A stretch of DNA of 13,553 nucleotides from Dehalococcoidia bacterium (GTDB taxonomy: Bacteria > Chloroflexota > Dehalococcoidia > Bin125), in NCBI GenBank assembly GCA_007571275.1, contig RKRS01000044.1, positions 1 to 13,553 on the forward strand, read 5' to 3'. A program made the position numbers and the translations under genes. The notes beneath the pieces are model-generated. The model did no database searches. It was not told where the DNA came from and saw nothing but the letters and a program-made list of their open reading frames with translations. Shown piece by piece: positions 5,376-13,553 of the stretch; positions within the stretch are counted from its first letter, which is position 1, and each line of letters opens with the position of its first letter.

Positions 5376-6725
5376 ATGACCAGCCTCAACGACCACCCCG
5401 ACGCGCCGTCCGGCGAACACCAGCACGTGCTCAACGCCTGCCGCGAGCACGACGTCCGCTTCGTCAGACTGTGGTTCACTGACCTGCTGGGACAGCTGAA
5501 GTCGGTCGCGATCACGATCGACGAGTTGCCCACGGCGCTCGAGAAGGGCGTCGAGTTCGACGGCGCCTCAATCGAGGGCTTTGCCCGACACGATGAGTCG
5601 GACATGGTAGCGCGCCCCGACCCGGACACGTTTGTCGTCCTCCCCTGGCGACCGCAGCAACATCGCGTGGCGCGGATGATCTGCGACGTCTACCGACGCA
5701 ATGGAGAGCCGTTCGAGGGTGACCCGCGGCGCATCCTGCGGCGTCAACTGGAGTCCGCGCAGCAGCGTGGGTACACCTTCTACGTCGCGCCACAGATCGA
5801 GTACTTCTATTTCCGCGCGCCCGATGATCCATCGCCGCTCGACTCCGGCGGTTACTTCGATCTCTCACCGCTCGACACCGCGACAGACCTGCGCCGCGAG
5901 ACGGTACTGACGCTCGAGGAAATGGGGCTGGGAGTCGAGTCTTCGCATCACGAAGCGGCGCCGTCGCAACACGAAATCGATCTGCGCTACACCGACGCAT
6001 TGACCATGGCCGACCAGGTCATGACCACGCGCCTGGTGGTCAAGGAAATTGCCATCAAGCAGGGCGTCCACGCGACGTTCATGCCGAAACCGCTGAACGG
6101 CGTCAACGGCTCCGGGATGCACGTGTACCTCTCGCTCTGGGACCACGAGCAGAACCTGTTCTACGAAGCGGGCGGCGGGCTCTCGGCAATCGCTCGATCA
6201 TTCCTCGCAGGCCTGTTGGCATACACCCCGCAGTTCACCCTGATCACGAATCAGTGGTCAAACAGCTACAAGCGCCTGGCGCCCGGCACCGAGGCGCCGG
6301 TCTATCTGACCTGGTCGCACGCCAACCAGTCGGACCTGGTGCGGATTCCCGAGTACGAACCAGGCGACTCAGAGTCGACGCGGCTTGAATATCGGGGCGC
6401 AGACTCCGCGACGAATCCGTACCTGGCGTTTTCAGCGTTCCTCGCCGCCGGCTTGAAGGGTATTGATGAAGGCCTCACGCCTCCGCCAGCGGCTGAAGAC
6501 AATGTGTTCGAACTCACGCCCGCACAGCGAGCCGCTCGCGGCATTGTCGAGATGCCGACAACACAGGGCCGGGCAATCGAAGCATTCGCATCTTCAGAGT
6601 TGATGCAGAGCGTGCTAGGCGAGTACGTGTGGTCAACGATCCTGCAGAACAAACGCCTCGAGTGGGATGAGTATCGCTCGCAAGTGACGGACTACGAGCT
6701 GCGTCGATACCTGGCAGTGCTGTAG
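5376..6725 (+). CDS. Glutamine synthetase-family protein lacking the adenylylation tyrosine (GS2)
   Basis: A type I glutamine synthetase relative of 449 residues, of the short (alpha-like) form without the insert seen in the upstream GlnA. Conserved features include FDGASIEGF, SSHHEAAPSQHE with Glu193 and Glu200, GSGMH with His249, NSYKRLAPGTEAP with Arg300 and Glu306, and TRLEYRGADSATNPYL with Glu338 and Arg340. Two positions differ. The motif that normally reads P-E-x-E is PQIE, with Gln140 in place of a metal-binding Glu. The adenylylation-site region reads NVFEL, with Phe378 for Tyr. It may be a second glutamine synthetase or a ligase for another amine; the sequence does not decide. The ATG at 5376 has AGG nine bases upstream and is preferred to a TTG at 5346. 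The gene follows glnA by 165 bp with two hairpins between. Confidence 0.9.
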   Translation: MTSLNDHPDAPSGEHQHVLNACREHDVRFVRLWFTDLLGQLKSVAITIDELPTALEKGVEFDGASIEGFARHDESDMVARPDPDTFVVLPWRPQQHRVARMICDVYRRNGEPFEGDPRRILRRQLESAQQRGYTFYVAPQIEYFYFRAPDDPSPLDSGGYFDLSPLDTATDLRRETVLTLEEMGLGVESSHHEAAPSQHEIDLRYTDALTMADQVMTTRLVVKEIAIKQGVHATFMPKPLNGVNGSGMHVYLSLWDHEQNLFYEAGGGLSAIARSFLAGLLAYTPQFTLITNQWSNSYKRLAPGTEAPVYLTWSHANQSDLVRIPEYEPGDSESTRLEYRGADSATNPYLAFSAFLAAGLKGIDEGLTPPPAAEDNVFELTPAQRAARGIVEMPTTQGRAIEAFASSELMQSVLGEYVWSTILQNKRLEWDEYRSQVTDYELRRYLAVL

Positions 6726-6746
6726 GTTCCTCGAGCCAACCTTGGA

Positions 6747-8303
6747 CTATTGACCGACCACAGAGGCGGAGAGCGCCGCCGCCTGCTCGAAAAGCCCCTC
6801 GGTCGAGCTGTGGATCACGTCGAACAGCGGCGTCGGGTAGAGGCCGATGAACAACACCCCGGCGACCAGCACCACCAACGCTCCGGCGAGCGGCCGTGAG
6901 ACATGGAAACGGGCGCGGTCGGAGCCCTCGGGCTCGTAGAGGTACATCTGCTTGATCACCATCAGGTAGTAGTACAAGGAGACGAACGAAGCGGTAACGC
7001 CGATCGCTCCGAGCCAGAGGAAACCGTTGTTAAAGGCCGCCTGGAAGATGATGAACTTGGTCGCAAAGCCGGCGAAGAGCGGCATCCCGGCGAGCGAGAA
7101 TAAGGCCGCGGCGATCGCAAATGCCAGGAACGGTTGGCGTTCGGCGAGGCCGCGCAGATCGACGATGTCGTCGCGGCCGGTGCGGTTGTAGAACGCGATG
7201 ATCGCGGCGAAGACAGCGATATTGGTGGTCACGTACCCAATCAGGTGCAGCACCAGCGCTGAGGCGGCGTCCTGCGATTGGCTGACGTTGGCTGCATTCA
7301 GCGCGACGATACCGACCAGCAGGTAGCCCACCTGGGAAATCGAAGAGTAGGCCATCAGCCGCTTGAAATTGGTCTGTTGCAGGGCCATCAGGTTGCCGAC
7401 AATCATCGTCACGGCGGCGAGGATGCCGACGAACCAGACCCACTCGTTGGCGGCCGGCAGGAAGGCCTCGGAGAACAATCGCAGGAAGAATGCGAAGGCT
7501 GCGGCCTTGCCGCCGGCGCTAAGGAACGCGGTGATTGGCAGCGGCGCGCCCTGATAGGCGTCGGGCGTCCACTGATGGAACGGCACGGCGGAGATCTTGA
7601 AGCCGAGACCAGCGGTGATCAGGACGAGTCCGATCAGCAGACCGGGGCGGGCGCCCTCAGGGTCGACGCCGCCACCGAGCCCGGCGAAGGACGCAAGCTG
7701 GTCCGCGATGTTGCGTCCCGCAGCGACGCCATCAGGCTCAATCCCGGAGTAGAGGGTTGTGCCGGTCACGCCGTAGATCAGCGAAATCCCGTACAGCATC
7801 AGCGCCGATGAAAACGCGCCCAGCAGCATGTACTTCAATGAACCTTCGTTGGAGAAGGGATTGAGCTTGTTGAAGCCGACCAGGATGTAGAAGCTGAACG
7901 AGAGCAGCTCGAGCGAGAGGTAGGCAGTCAGCAGCTCCCGAGAGGCGGCGAGCAGCATCATGCCCAGCGTCGCAAAGACGATCAGGCCATAGAACTCGGC
8001 GTGATTCTTCAGCCGCTCACCAGCGAACTGGACGGCGGCGATCACTGTGAAGAAGGCAATGCCGAGGAAGAACACGCGGAACAGCACGGTGAAGTGATCA
8101 ACGGCGAGCACGTTGCCGAAGTCGTCGTTGGTGTTCCAGTAGGCGATGGCTGTAGCGAGAGCGATGATCCCCAACGCGGCGGCGGTCGCGTAACCGAACC
8201 ACTTCTGGTCGACATTGCGGAACATCAACGCAGCCGCGATCACGACCACGGCCAGGCCGGCCATGACGAATTCGGGAATGATCAGCTGATACTCAAGATC
8301 CAT
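6747..8303 (-). CDS. nuoN: NADH-quinone oxidoreductase subunit N
   Basis: An antiporter-like proton-pumping subunit of complex I in the cytoplasmic membrane; 518 residues, almost entirely hydrophobic and about the usual length, with roughly 14 membrane helices. Key charged residues are visible: the glutamate in SLELLSFSFYILVGF, the TM7 lysine in GFKISAVPFHQWTPDAY, and a second lysine in SAGGKAAAFAFFLRLF. Last gene of the operon in this window; the stop codon is 21 bp from that of the convergent GS2 gene. A GTG at 8312 would overlap the nuoM stop by four bases, but GGAGG directly abuts it, whereas the same GGAGG is nine bases from the ATG at 8303, so I prefer the ATG. Confidence 0.95.
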   Translation of the reverse strand: MDLEYQLIIPEFVMAGLAVVVIAAALMFRNVDQKWFGYATAAALGIIALATAIAYWNTNDDFGNVLAVDHFTVLFRVFFLGIAFFTVIAAVQFAGERLKNHAEFYGLIVFATLGMMLLAASRELLTAYLSLELLSFSFYILVGFNKLNPFSNEGSLKYMLLGAFSSALMLYGISLIYGVTGTTLYSGIEPDGVAAGRNIADQLASFAGLGGGVDPEGARPGLLIGLVLITAGLGFKISAVPFHQWTPDAYQGAPLPITAFLSAGGKAAAFAFFLRLFSEAFLPAANEWVWFVGILAAVTMIVGNLMALQQTNFKRLMAYSSISQVGYLLVGIVALNAANVSQSQDAASALVLHLIGYVTTNIAVFAAIIAFYNRTGRDDIVDLRGLAERQPFLAFAIAAALFSLAGMPLFAGFATKFIIFQAAFNNGFLWLGAIGVTASFVSLYYYLMVIKQMYLYEPEGSDRARFHVSRPLAGALVVLVAGVLFIGLYPTPLFDVIHSSTEGLFEQAAALSASVVGQ

Positions 8304-8308
8304 CAGGG

Positions 8309-9829
8309 TCACCCTCCGGTCAGCGAGCTGAGGGTAAACAGGCCGCCGATCTGCTCAACCTGCGGTAGGTCGGCGACAGACTGTGCGATGCGGTCAATGA
8401 ACGGGTCAGGCCAGACGCCCATTGCGATGATCGGCGCGATCAGAACGATCGCCGCCGCGATTTCCCAGCGAGAGATCTCCTTGAGGCTCTCCCAGCGAGG
8501 GTTGAACGGACCAAGCGCCGCGCGACCCATCAGGCGCAGAACGTAGATCGCCGTCAGCGCGGCTGAGAGGATGCCCAGCGCCGCGAACAGTGGGAACTTG
8601 TCGATCGCGCCGACAAAGATATGGAACTCAGCCACGAATCCCGACAAACCCGGTAAGCCGAGCGACGTGAGCCCGGCAATGCCGAAGAAGATCACGAACA
8701 ACGGCATCTTACGCACGAGCCCGCCGAAGACACGAATGTCGCGCGTGTGCGCCTGGTCATAGAGTCCGCCGACCATGGCGAAGAAGAGGGCGGTCATCAC
8801 GCCGTGCGAGAACATCTGCAACACGGCGCCATTGACGCCGATGTTGTTCATCGTCCCTAACCCCATCAGGACAAAGCCCATATGGGAGACAGATGAATAA
8901 CCGATCACAAACTTGAGATCGGTCTGGTGGATCGCCGAGATCGCGCCATAGACGGCGGCGACGCCACCAAGCACGAGCAGGACCGGCATCCAGAAGTCGG
9001 TGCCGGCTGGCAGAATTTCCATGCCCAGCCGAATCACTCCGAACGCGCCCAGCTTCATCAGCACGCCGGCATGCAGCATGGAAACAGCGGTCGGAGCAGC
9101 GACGTGTCCATCGGGCGACCAGGTATGGAAGGGGAACAGGCCCGCCAGGATGCCGCAGCCAATCATGAAGAATGGGAAGAAGGTATTGGCGAAGCTGCGT
9201 CCAAAGTTGACCTCGCGCAGGACGGCCATGTCGAAGGTGCCGGCCCCGGCCTCGGCGAACACCGCGAAGATGCCGACGAAGATCAGCACCGAGCCGCCGA
9301 CCAACACCATGGTCAGCTTCATCGCGCCGTATTCCTTGTTCGTCGACCCCCAGATCACAATCAGCAGGTACATCGGTAGCACAGCCAGCTCGTAGGCGAA
9401 GAACCAGAAGAACAGGTCCTGTCCGATGTAGACGCCGTAGACGCCGGTGAACAACGCGAGGAAGAGGATGAAAAAATCCTTCACCCGATGTGTGATCTTC
9501 CAGGAGACGAGCACGCCGGCAAACCCGACCAGGCCATTGAGCAACACCAGCGGCGCCGCAATGCCGTCGACCGCGAGGTGCAGCGAAATCCCGTTCTCGC
9601 CGAGGAAGGCGATGTTCTCAATCCACGGATACTGCAGATCGAACTGATAGCCACCCTCAGCGAAGTCGTAGACGGCAAAAATCCAGATGGAGTCGATCAG
9701 CGTCGCTGTTGTGGCGATCAGCGAGATCCAGCGCACGACATTGGCGTGCCGCGATGGCACAAACAACGTCAGCAGCATGGTGCCGCCGGGAATCAGCAAG
9801 AGCAGGAGGAGAGCTTCGCCTGCGTCCAC
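8309..9829 (-). CDS. nuoM: NADH-quinone oxidoreductase subunit M, variant lacking the TM7 lysine
   Basis: An antiporter-like subunit of the complex I membrane arm, 506 residues. Family markers are FFAYELAVLPMYLLI with the TM5 glutamate, FPFHTWSPDGHVAAPTAVSM, HAGVLMKLGAFG with the TM8 lysine, and IGYSSVSHMGFVLMG. The TM7 segment, which in most NuoM reads (F)AxKxPxxPxH, reads GILAGLFPFH, with Leu228 at the lysine position. I recall similar ...LAGLFPFHTWSPDGH forms from other deep-branching bacteria, so this may be a clade-wide variant. The start is GTG at 9829 with GAGAGG eight bases upstream. It is 31 bp downstream of nuoL and just upstream of nuoN. Confidence 0.95.
   Translation of the reverse strand: MDAGEALLLLLLIPGGTMLLTLFVPSRHANVVRWISLIATTATLIDSIWIFAVYDFAEGGYQFDLQYPWIENIAFLGENGISLHLAVDGIAAPLVLLNGLVGFAGVLVSWKITHRVKDFFILFLALFTGVYGVYIGQDLFFWFFAYELAVLPMYLLIVIWGSTNKEYGAMKLTMVLVGGSVLIFVGIFAVFAEAGAGTFDMAVLREVNFGRSFANTFFPFFMIGCGILAGLFPFHTWSPDGHVAAPTAVSMLHAGVLMKLGAFGVIRLGMEILPAGTDFWMPVLLVLGGVAAVYGAISAIHQTDLKFVIGYSSVSHMGFVLMGLGTMNNIGVNGAVLQMFSHGVMTALFFAMVGGLYDQAHTRDIRVFGGLVRKMPLFVIFFGIAGLTSLGLPGLSGFVAEFHIFVGAIDKFPLFAALGILSAALTAIYVLRLMGRAALGPFNPRWESLKEISRWEIAAAIVLIAPIIAMGVWPDPFIDRIAQSVADLPQVEQIGGLFTLSSLTGG
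8313..8317 (-). promoter_or_regulatory. Ribosome binding site deciding the nuoN start
   Basis: GGAGG on the minus strand inside the 3' end of nuoM. It touches the candidate GTG start (8312) but is nine bases from the ATG at 8303, which favours the ATG. Confidence 0.6.
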
Positions 9830-9860
9830 GCCGTGTGCCTCTCTCTATTTCGCTCGTTCG

Positions 9861-11795
9861 TTAGCCGCGCAACAGGAACGCGAGGCCGCCGGCCAGGGCG
9901 ACGCCGACAACCATCAGCAACGCGTAATCGGGAATACGTCCGGTGACGTGGTAGCGCAGCCAGTAGGCCGCATAACGCGTGGCGTCAGCGGGCGCGTTGA
10001 TGCCGGTGTCGTTGACGATCATGCGGTCGAACCAGGAGACGATCCGCGCCAGGGGCAACATGGCGCGGTCGATACCCCACTGGTAGGCCTCGTCGAAGTA
10101 GAACTTGTTCTCCACAACCGCGGCCAGGCGTGGCTGGAACTCACGGACAGCCCGCGCGCGACGCGAGTTGCGTCCCCAGAAGAACCACCAGGCGGTGAGG
10201 AATCCAAGCAACGAGACCGTGCCGGTAACGGCGGCGATCGAGTTATAGAAATGGAAGTCATGCGGCTCGGGGAAGTAGACGTAGTTGTTGATGCCGCCGG
10301 GGAACCCAAGCGCGTCGCCGACCTGGTCGAAGGCGACAAAGCCAACCAGGAAAGTCAGCACCGTAAGAAAGACGAGCGGGATCAGGATGGTCGGAGCAGC
10401 TTCGCGCGCTCGCCGAATCACGGCAATGTCCTTGGGCGGTCCGAAGAAGGTGATGATCACCAGCCGCGCCATGTAGAGGGCCGAGAGGAACGCGGCGACG
10501 CCCAACAGGATGGCGACGACCGTGTTCGCTCCATCGAGCGTAGCGACAAAGATCTCATCCTTGGAGAAGAAGCCGGACAGGGGCGGGATTCCGGCCAGCG
10601 CGACTGAGGAAATAATGAACGTCGAGGCCGTGACGGGCATCCGCCACCAGAGGCCGCCGAGCTTGCGTGCGTCCTGCTCCTCGGTCATGTGGATGACCGA
10701 GCCGGAGCCGAGGAAGAGGCACGCTTTGAAGAAGGCGTGCGTCAATAAATGGAACATGGCAATGCCGACAGCGCCGACCCCCAGGGCGACGAACATAAAT
10801 CCGAGTTGGGAGACCGTGGAATAGGCCAGCACGCGTTTGATGTCGTTCTGCGCCAACGCCATGATGCCCGCGAGCAGCGCCGTGGTCAGCCCGACGGCGA
10901 GCACCACGTTGGATGCGCCCGGCGTGACCTCAAAGACTGGCAACAGTCGGGCGACCAGGTAGACGCCAGCGACGACCATCGTGGCCGCGTGAATCAGCGC
11001 GGAAACCGGCGTCGGGCCTTCCATCGCGTCGGGCAGCCAGACGTGGAACGGCACCTGCGCCGACTTGCCCGCGGCCCCAAGGAAGAGCATCAATGTTGAC
11101 AGCGTCAGATAGCCGTCGCCCATGACCTGCGGCAGATCATTGACACGCCCGGCCTCGGCCGCAGCGATGATGTCGGAAATCTGGAACGAGCCGGTCGCGC
11201 GCCAGAACAGGATGATGCCGATAAACAGGCCGACATCCCCGAGCCGAGTGGTGACGAACGCCTTCTTGGCTGCTTCAACCGCCGAGCGCCGCTCGTAGTA
11301 GAAGCCGATCAGCAGGAAGGAGCAGAGGCCCACGCCCTCCCAGGCGACGAACATCAACAACAGGTTGTCGGCCAAGACCAGCGTCAGCATCGCGGCGACG
11401 AACAGCGACAGCACGGCGAAATACCACCAGTAGCGCGGCTCGGGTTTGCCGTGGTGACGCAGATAGTTGGTCGAATAGATATTGACCATCAACGCCACCG
11501 TCGAGACGACGAACACCATCACGATCGCGATCGAGTCGACGGTGAAGCCGAGTCGCACGACGAAGCTGTCGAAGTTGATCCAGTCGGTGCCGACGTTGCG
11601 GATGCCGCCCAGGCCGGCGCCAAGCCAGTCGAGATGAGATTCAAGCACGAAGAAGAACAGTACGAACACAGCGAGCGCCGCGCCGACTGAGATGAAATCG
11701 CCGCCACGCGGCAACTTCCGACCGAACAGGAAGAGGACGACGAAGGAGATGGCCGGGATCGCCGGCAAAATCCACGCGTGATCGGCCCAGATCAT
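9861..11795 (-). CDS. nuoL: NADH-quinone oxidoreductase subunit L
   Basis: The distal antiporter-like proton-pumping subunit of complex I, 644 residues, close to the usual size. Visible family features include NIYSTNYLRHHGKPEPRY, WEGVGLCSFLLIGFYYERR with the TM5 glutamate, AAKKAFVTTRLGDVG, GAAGKSAQVPFHVWLPDAM with the TM7 lysine, and SALIHAATMVVAGVYL. PPLSGFFSKDEI lies toward the C-terminal antiporter helices. A hydrophilic stretch (about 560-610) before the last helix fits the lateral helix region that runs along the membrane arm. ATG at 11795 with AGGAG nine bases upstream. It follows nuoK by 16 bp. Confidence 0.97.
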   Translation of the reverse strand: MIWADHAWILPAIPAISFVVLFLFGRKLPRGGDFISVGAALAVFVLFFFVLESHLDWLGAGLGGIRNVGTDWINFDSFVVRLGFTVDSIAIVMVFVVSTVALMVNIYSTNYLRHHGKPEPRYWWYFAVLSLFVAAMLTLVLADNLLLMFVAWEGVGLCSFLLIGFYYERRSAVEAAKKAFVTTRLGDVGLFIGIILFWRATGSFQISDIIAAAEAGRVNDLPQVMGDGYLTLSTLMLFLGAAGKSAQVPFHVWLPDAMEGPTPVSALIHAATMVVAGVYLVARLLPVFEVTPGASNVVLAVGLTTALLAGIMALAQNDIKRVLAYSTVSQLGFMFVALGVGAVGIAMFHLLTHAFFKACLFLGSGSVIHMTEEQDARKLGGLWWRMPVTASTFIISSVALAGIPPLSGFFSKDEIFVATLDGANTVVAILLGVAAFLSALYMARLVIITFFGPPKDIAVIRRAREAAPTILIPLVFLTVLTFLVGFVAFDQVGDALGFPGGINNYVYFPEPHDFHFYNSIAAVTGTVSLLGFLTAWWFFWGRNSRRARAVREFQPRLAAVVENKFYFDEAYQWGIDRAMLPLARIVSWFDRMIVNDTGINAPADATRYAAYWLRYHVTGRIPDYALLMVVGVALAGGLAFLLRG

Positions 11796-11811
11796 CTGCG
11801 CATGCTCCTGC

Positions 11812-12126
11812 TTACCACTTGAGGAGGTTCACTTCGTCGACGTTGGCGGTCGCGCGGTTGCGGAACGTTCGCACGACGATCCCGAGCGCCAGCGCTACCT
11901 CGGCGGCAGCAATGACGATGATGAAGAAGGCAAAGACGATCCCGGTGATGTTGCCGAAGTCGACATGTCCATAGACCGCGAAGGCAACCATATTGAGCGA
12001 TACCGCGTTGAGCATCAACTCGACCGAGAGCAGGATCAGGACAGCGTTGCGACGGGTCAACACACCCATCGCTCCGATCGCGAACAGAACCGCATTGACG
12101 ACGAGGATGTGTTCGAGCGCCGGCAT
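11812..12126 (-). CDS. nuoK: NADH-quinone oxidoreductase subunit K
   Basis: A small membrane subunit of complex I, 104 residues, near the normal length of 100. Three helices are visible, with the two conserved membrane glutamates in LLSVELMLNAVSLN and VIAAAEVALALGI, which form part of the central proton path. Start and stop codons of nuoJ and nuoK share one base (TGATG), so the two are translationally coupled. Confidence 0.97.
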   Translation of the reverse strand: MPALEHILVVNAVLFAIGAMGVLTRRNAVLILLSVELMLNAVSLNMVAFAVYGHVDFGNITGIVFAFFIIVIAAAEVALALGIVVRTFRNRATANVDEVNLLKW

Positions 12127-12644
12127 CAGTTGTCGTCCTCATCAGGTGAGGCAAGCATGATCGCGCCGTCCAGAGCGATGGAGAGCAGCACGCCGACGAT
12201 GATGAAGGGCACGATCCAGATCGTGAAGATCGCGTCGCCGATGGCCTGCAGGCCAACAGGCTGAATCGCCGCGGATGACTCAGGCGTCGTCCAGGTTGTG
12301 GCCACGATGCCACCGATCAGCGCGGCCAGCAGGCCAAGCGAGGCGGCGATACCCAATGGGCGCGAGCGCCCAAAGAGCGCTTGCGGGCGCTCTCTGGCCC
12401 GAGTCAGCATCAGCGCGAAGAGGATCAGAATGACGACCGCCGAGCCGTAAATCAGCAACTGCACCAGCGCGATGAACTCGACGGTGAGGATCAGATAAAT
12501 CCCGGCCACGCCAGCCAGCGAGGCGATGAAGAACAGCGCCGCATAGACGATGTTGCCCGCCGTGACGACGCCGATCGCGGAGATCAGCATGACCACAGCC
12601 AAGATCCAGAACACCACCTGCGTTGCGGTGACGCCGTCCTCCAC
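12126..12644 (-). CDS. nuoJ: NADH-quinone oxidoreductase subunit J
   Basis: A membrane subunit of complex I, 172 residues, with about five helices. The core helix region reads VEFIALVQLLIYGSAVVILILFALML, typical of NuoJ TM3 with its pi-bulge region; the rest is less conserved, as is usual. Start is GTG at 12644 with AGGAG seven bases upstream. It lies 24 bp after nuoH, where nuoI would normally be found, and its stop codon overlaps the nuoK start. Confidence 0.95.
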   Translation of the reverse strand: MEDGVTATQVVFWILAVVMLISAIGVVTAGNIVYAALFFIASLAGVAGIYLILTVEFIALVQLLIYGSAVVILILFALMLTRARERPQALFGRSRPLGIAASLGLLAALIGGIVATTWTTPESSAAIQPVGLQAIGDAIFTIWIVPFIIVGVLLSIALDGAIMLASPDEDDN

Positions 12645-12668
12645 GCGGTTGCTCCTCTTCCTGTCCGC

Positions 12669-13553
<885 letters not shown>

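Noticed and set aside
6724..6742. AGGTT/AACCT inverted repeat between GS2 and nuoN stops
   Set aside because: Five base pairs around a nine-base loop is too weak to call a terminator for either convergent gene.

Overview
This is a GC-rich (roughly 60-65%) bacterial chromosome segment with ordinary housekeeping content. There are no transposons, integrases, CRISPR arrays or phage genes. The mix is a GlnR-like OmpR-family regulator beside a beta-type glutamine synthetase, a long acidic lipoprotein, and a complex I operon with a variant NuoM. It suggests a Gram-positive-like or monoderm lineage, most likely Chloroflexota (Thermomicrobia-like), with Actinomycetota as the alternative. This placement is inferred from protein character and recalled family resemblance, not from a search.

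Left part (1-2830). A 32-bp perfect palindrome lies just past the 3' end of a minus-strand gene for a 673-residue lipoprotein. That protein carries a trypsin/HtrA-like fold that has lost all three catalytic positions, plus beta-rich pre-peptidase-like domains. Divergent from it is a 110-aa GYD-domain protein. The GYD gene converges on a minus-strand tRNA-Thr(CGU) gene that encodes its own CCA.

Middle part (2830-6725): a nitrogen-assimilation locus on the plus strand. A GlnR-like regulator with a non-canonical, probably non-phosphorylated receiver is followed by glnA (type I-beta, with the adenylylation tyrosine region kept). A second, shorter glutamine synthetase-family protein lacks that tyrosine and carries a Glu-to-Gln change at a metal-ligand position. 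Between regulator and glnA sits a GTAAC-N6-GTAAC direct repeat with an 11-bp period, which looks like an actinobacterial GlnR box. Two hairpins separate the two synthetase genes.

Right part (6747-13553, minus strand): the distal half of a complex I operon, read nuoH (cut by the window edge), nuoJ, nuoK, nuoL, nuoM, nuoN. Genes are tightly packed. They encode the membrane arm that carries quinone-site and proton-pumping subunits. nuoI, usually between nuoH and nuoJ, is absent from that position, and NuoM has leucine where the TM7 lysine is expected. The operon converges on the second synthetase gene with only 21 bp between stop codons.

The most promising unit for follow-up is the regulator, box, glnA and second-synthetase locus. 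I do not see a wholly new multi-gene system here; the unusual signals are variations inside known families.
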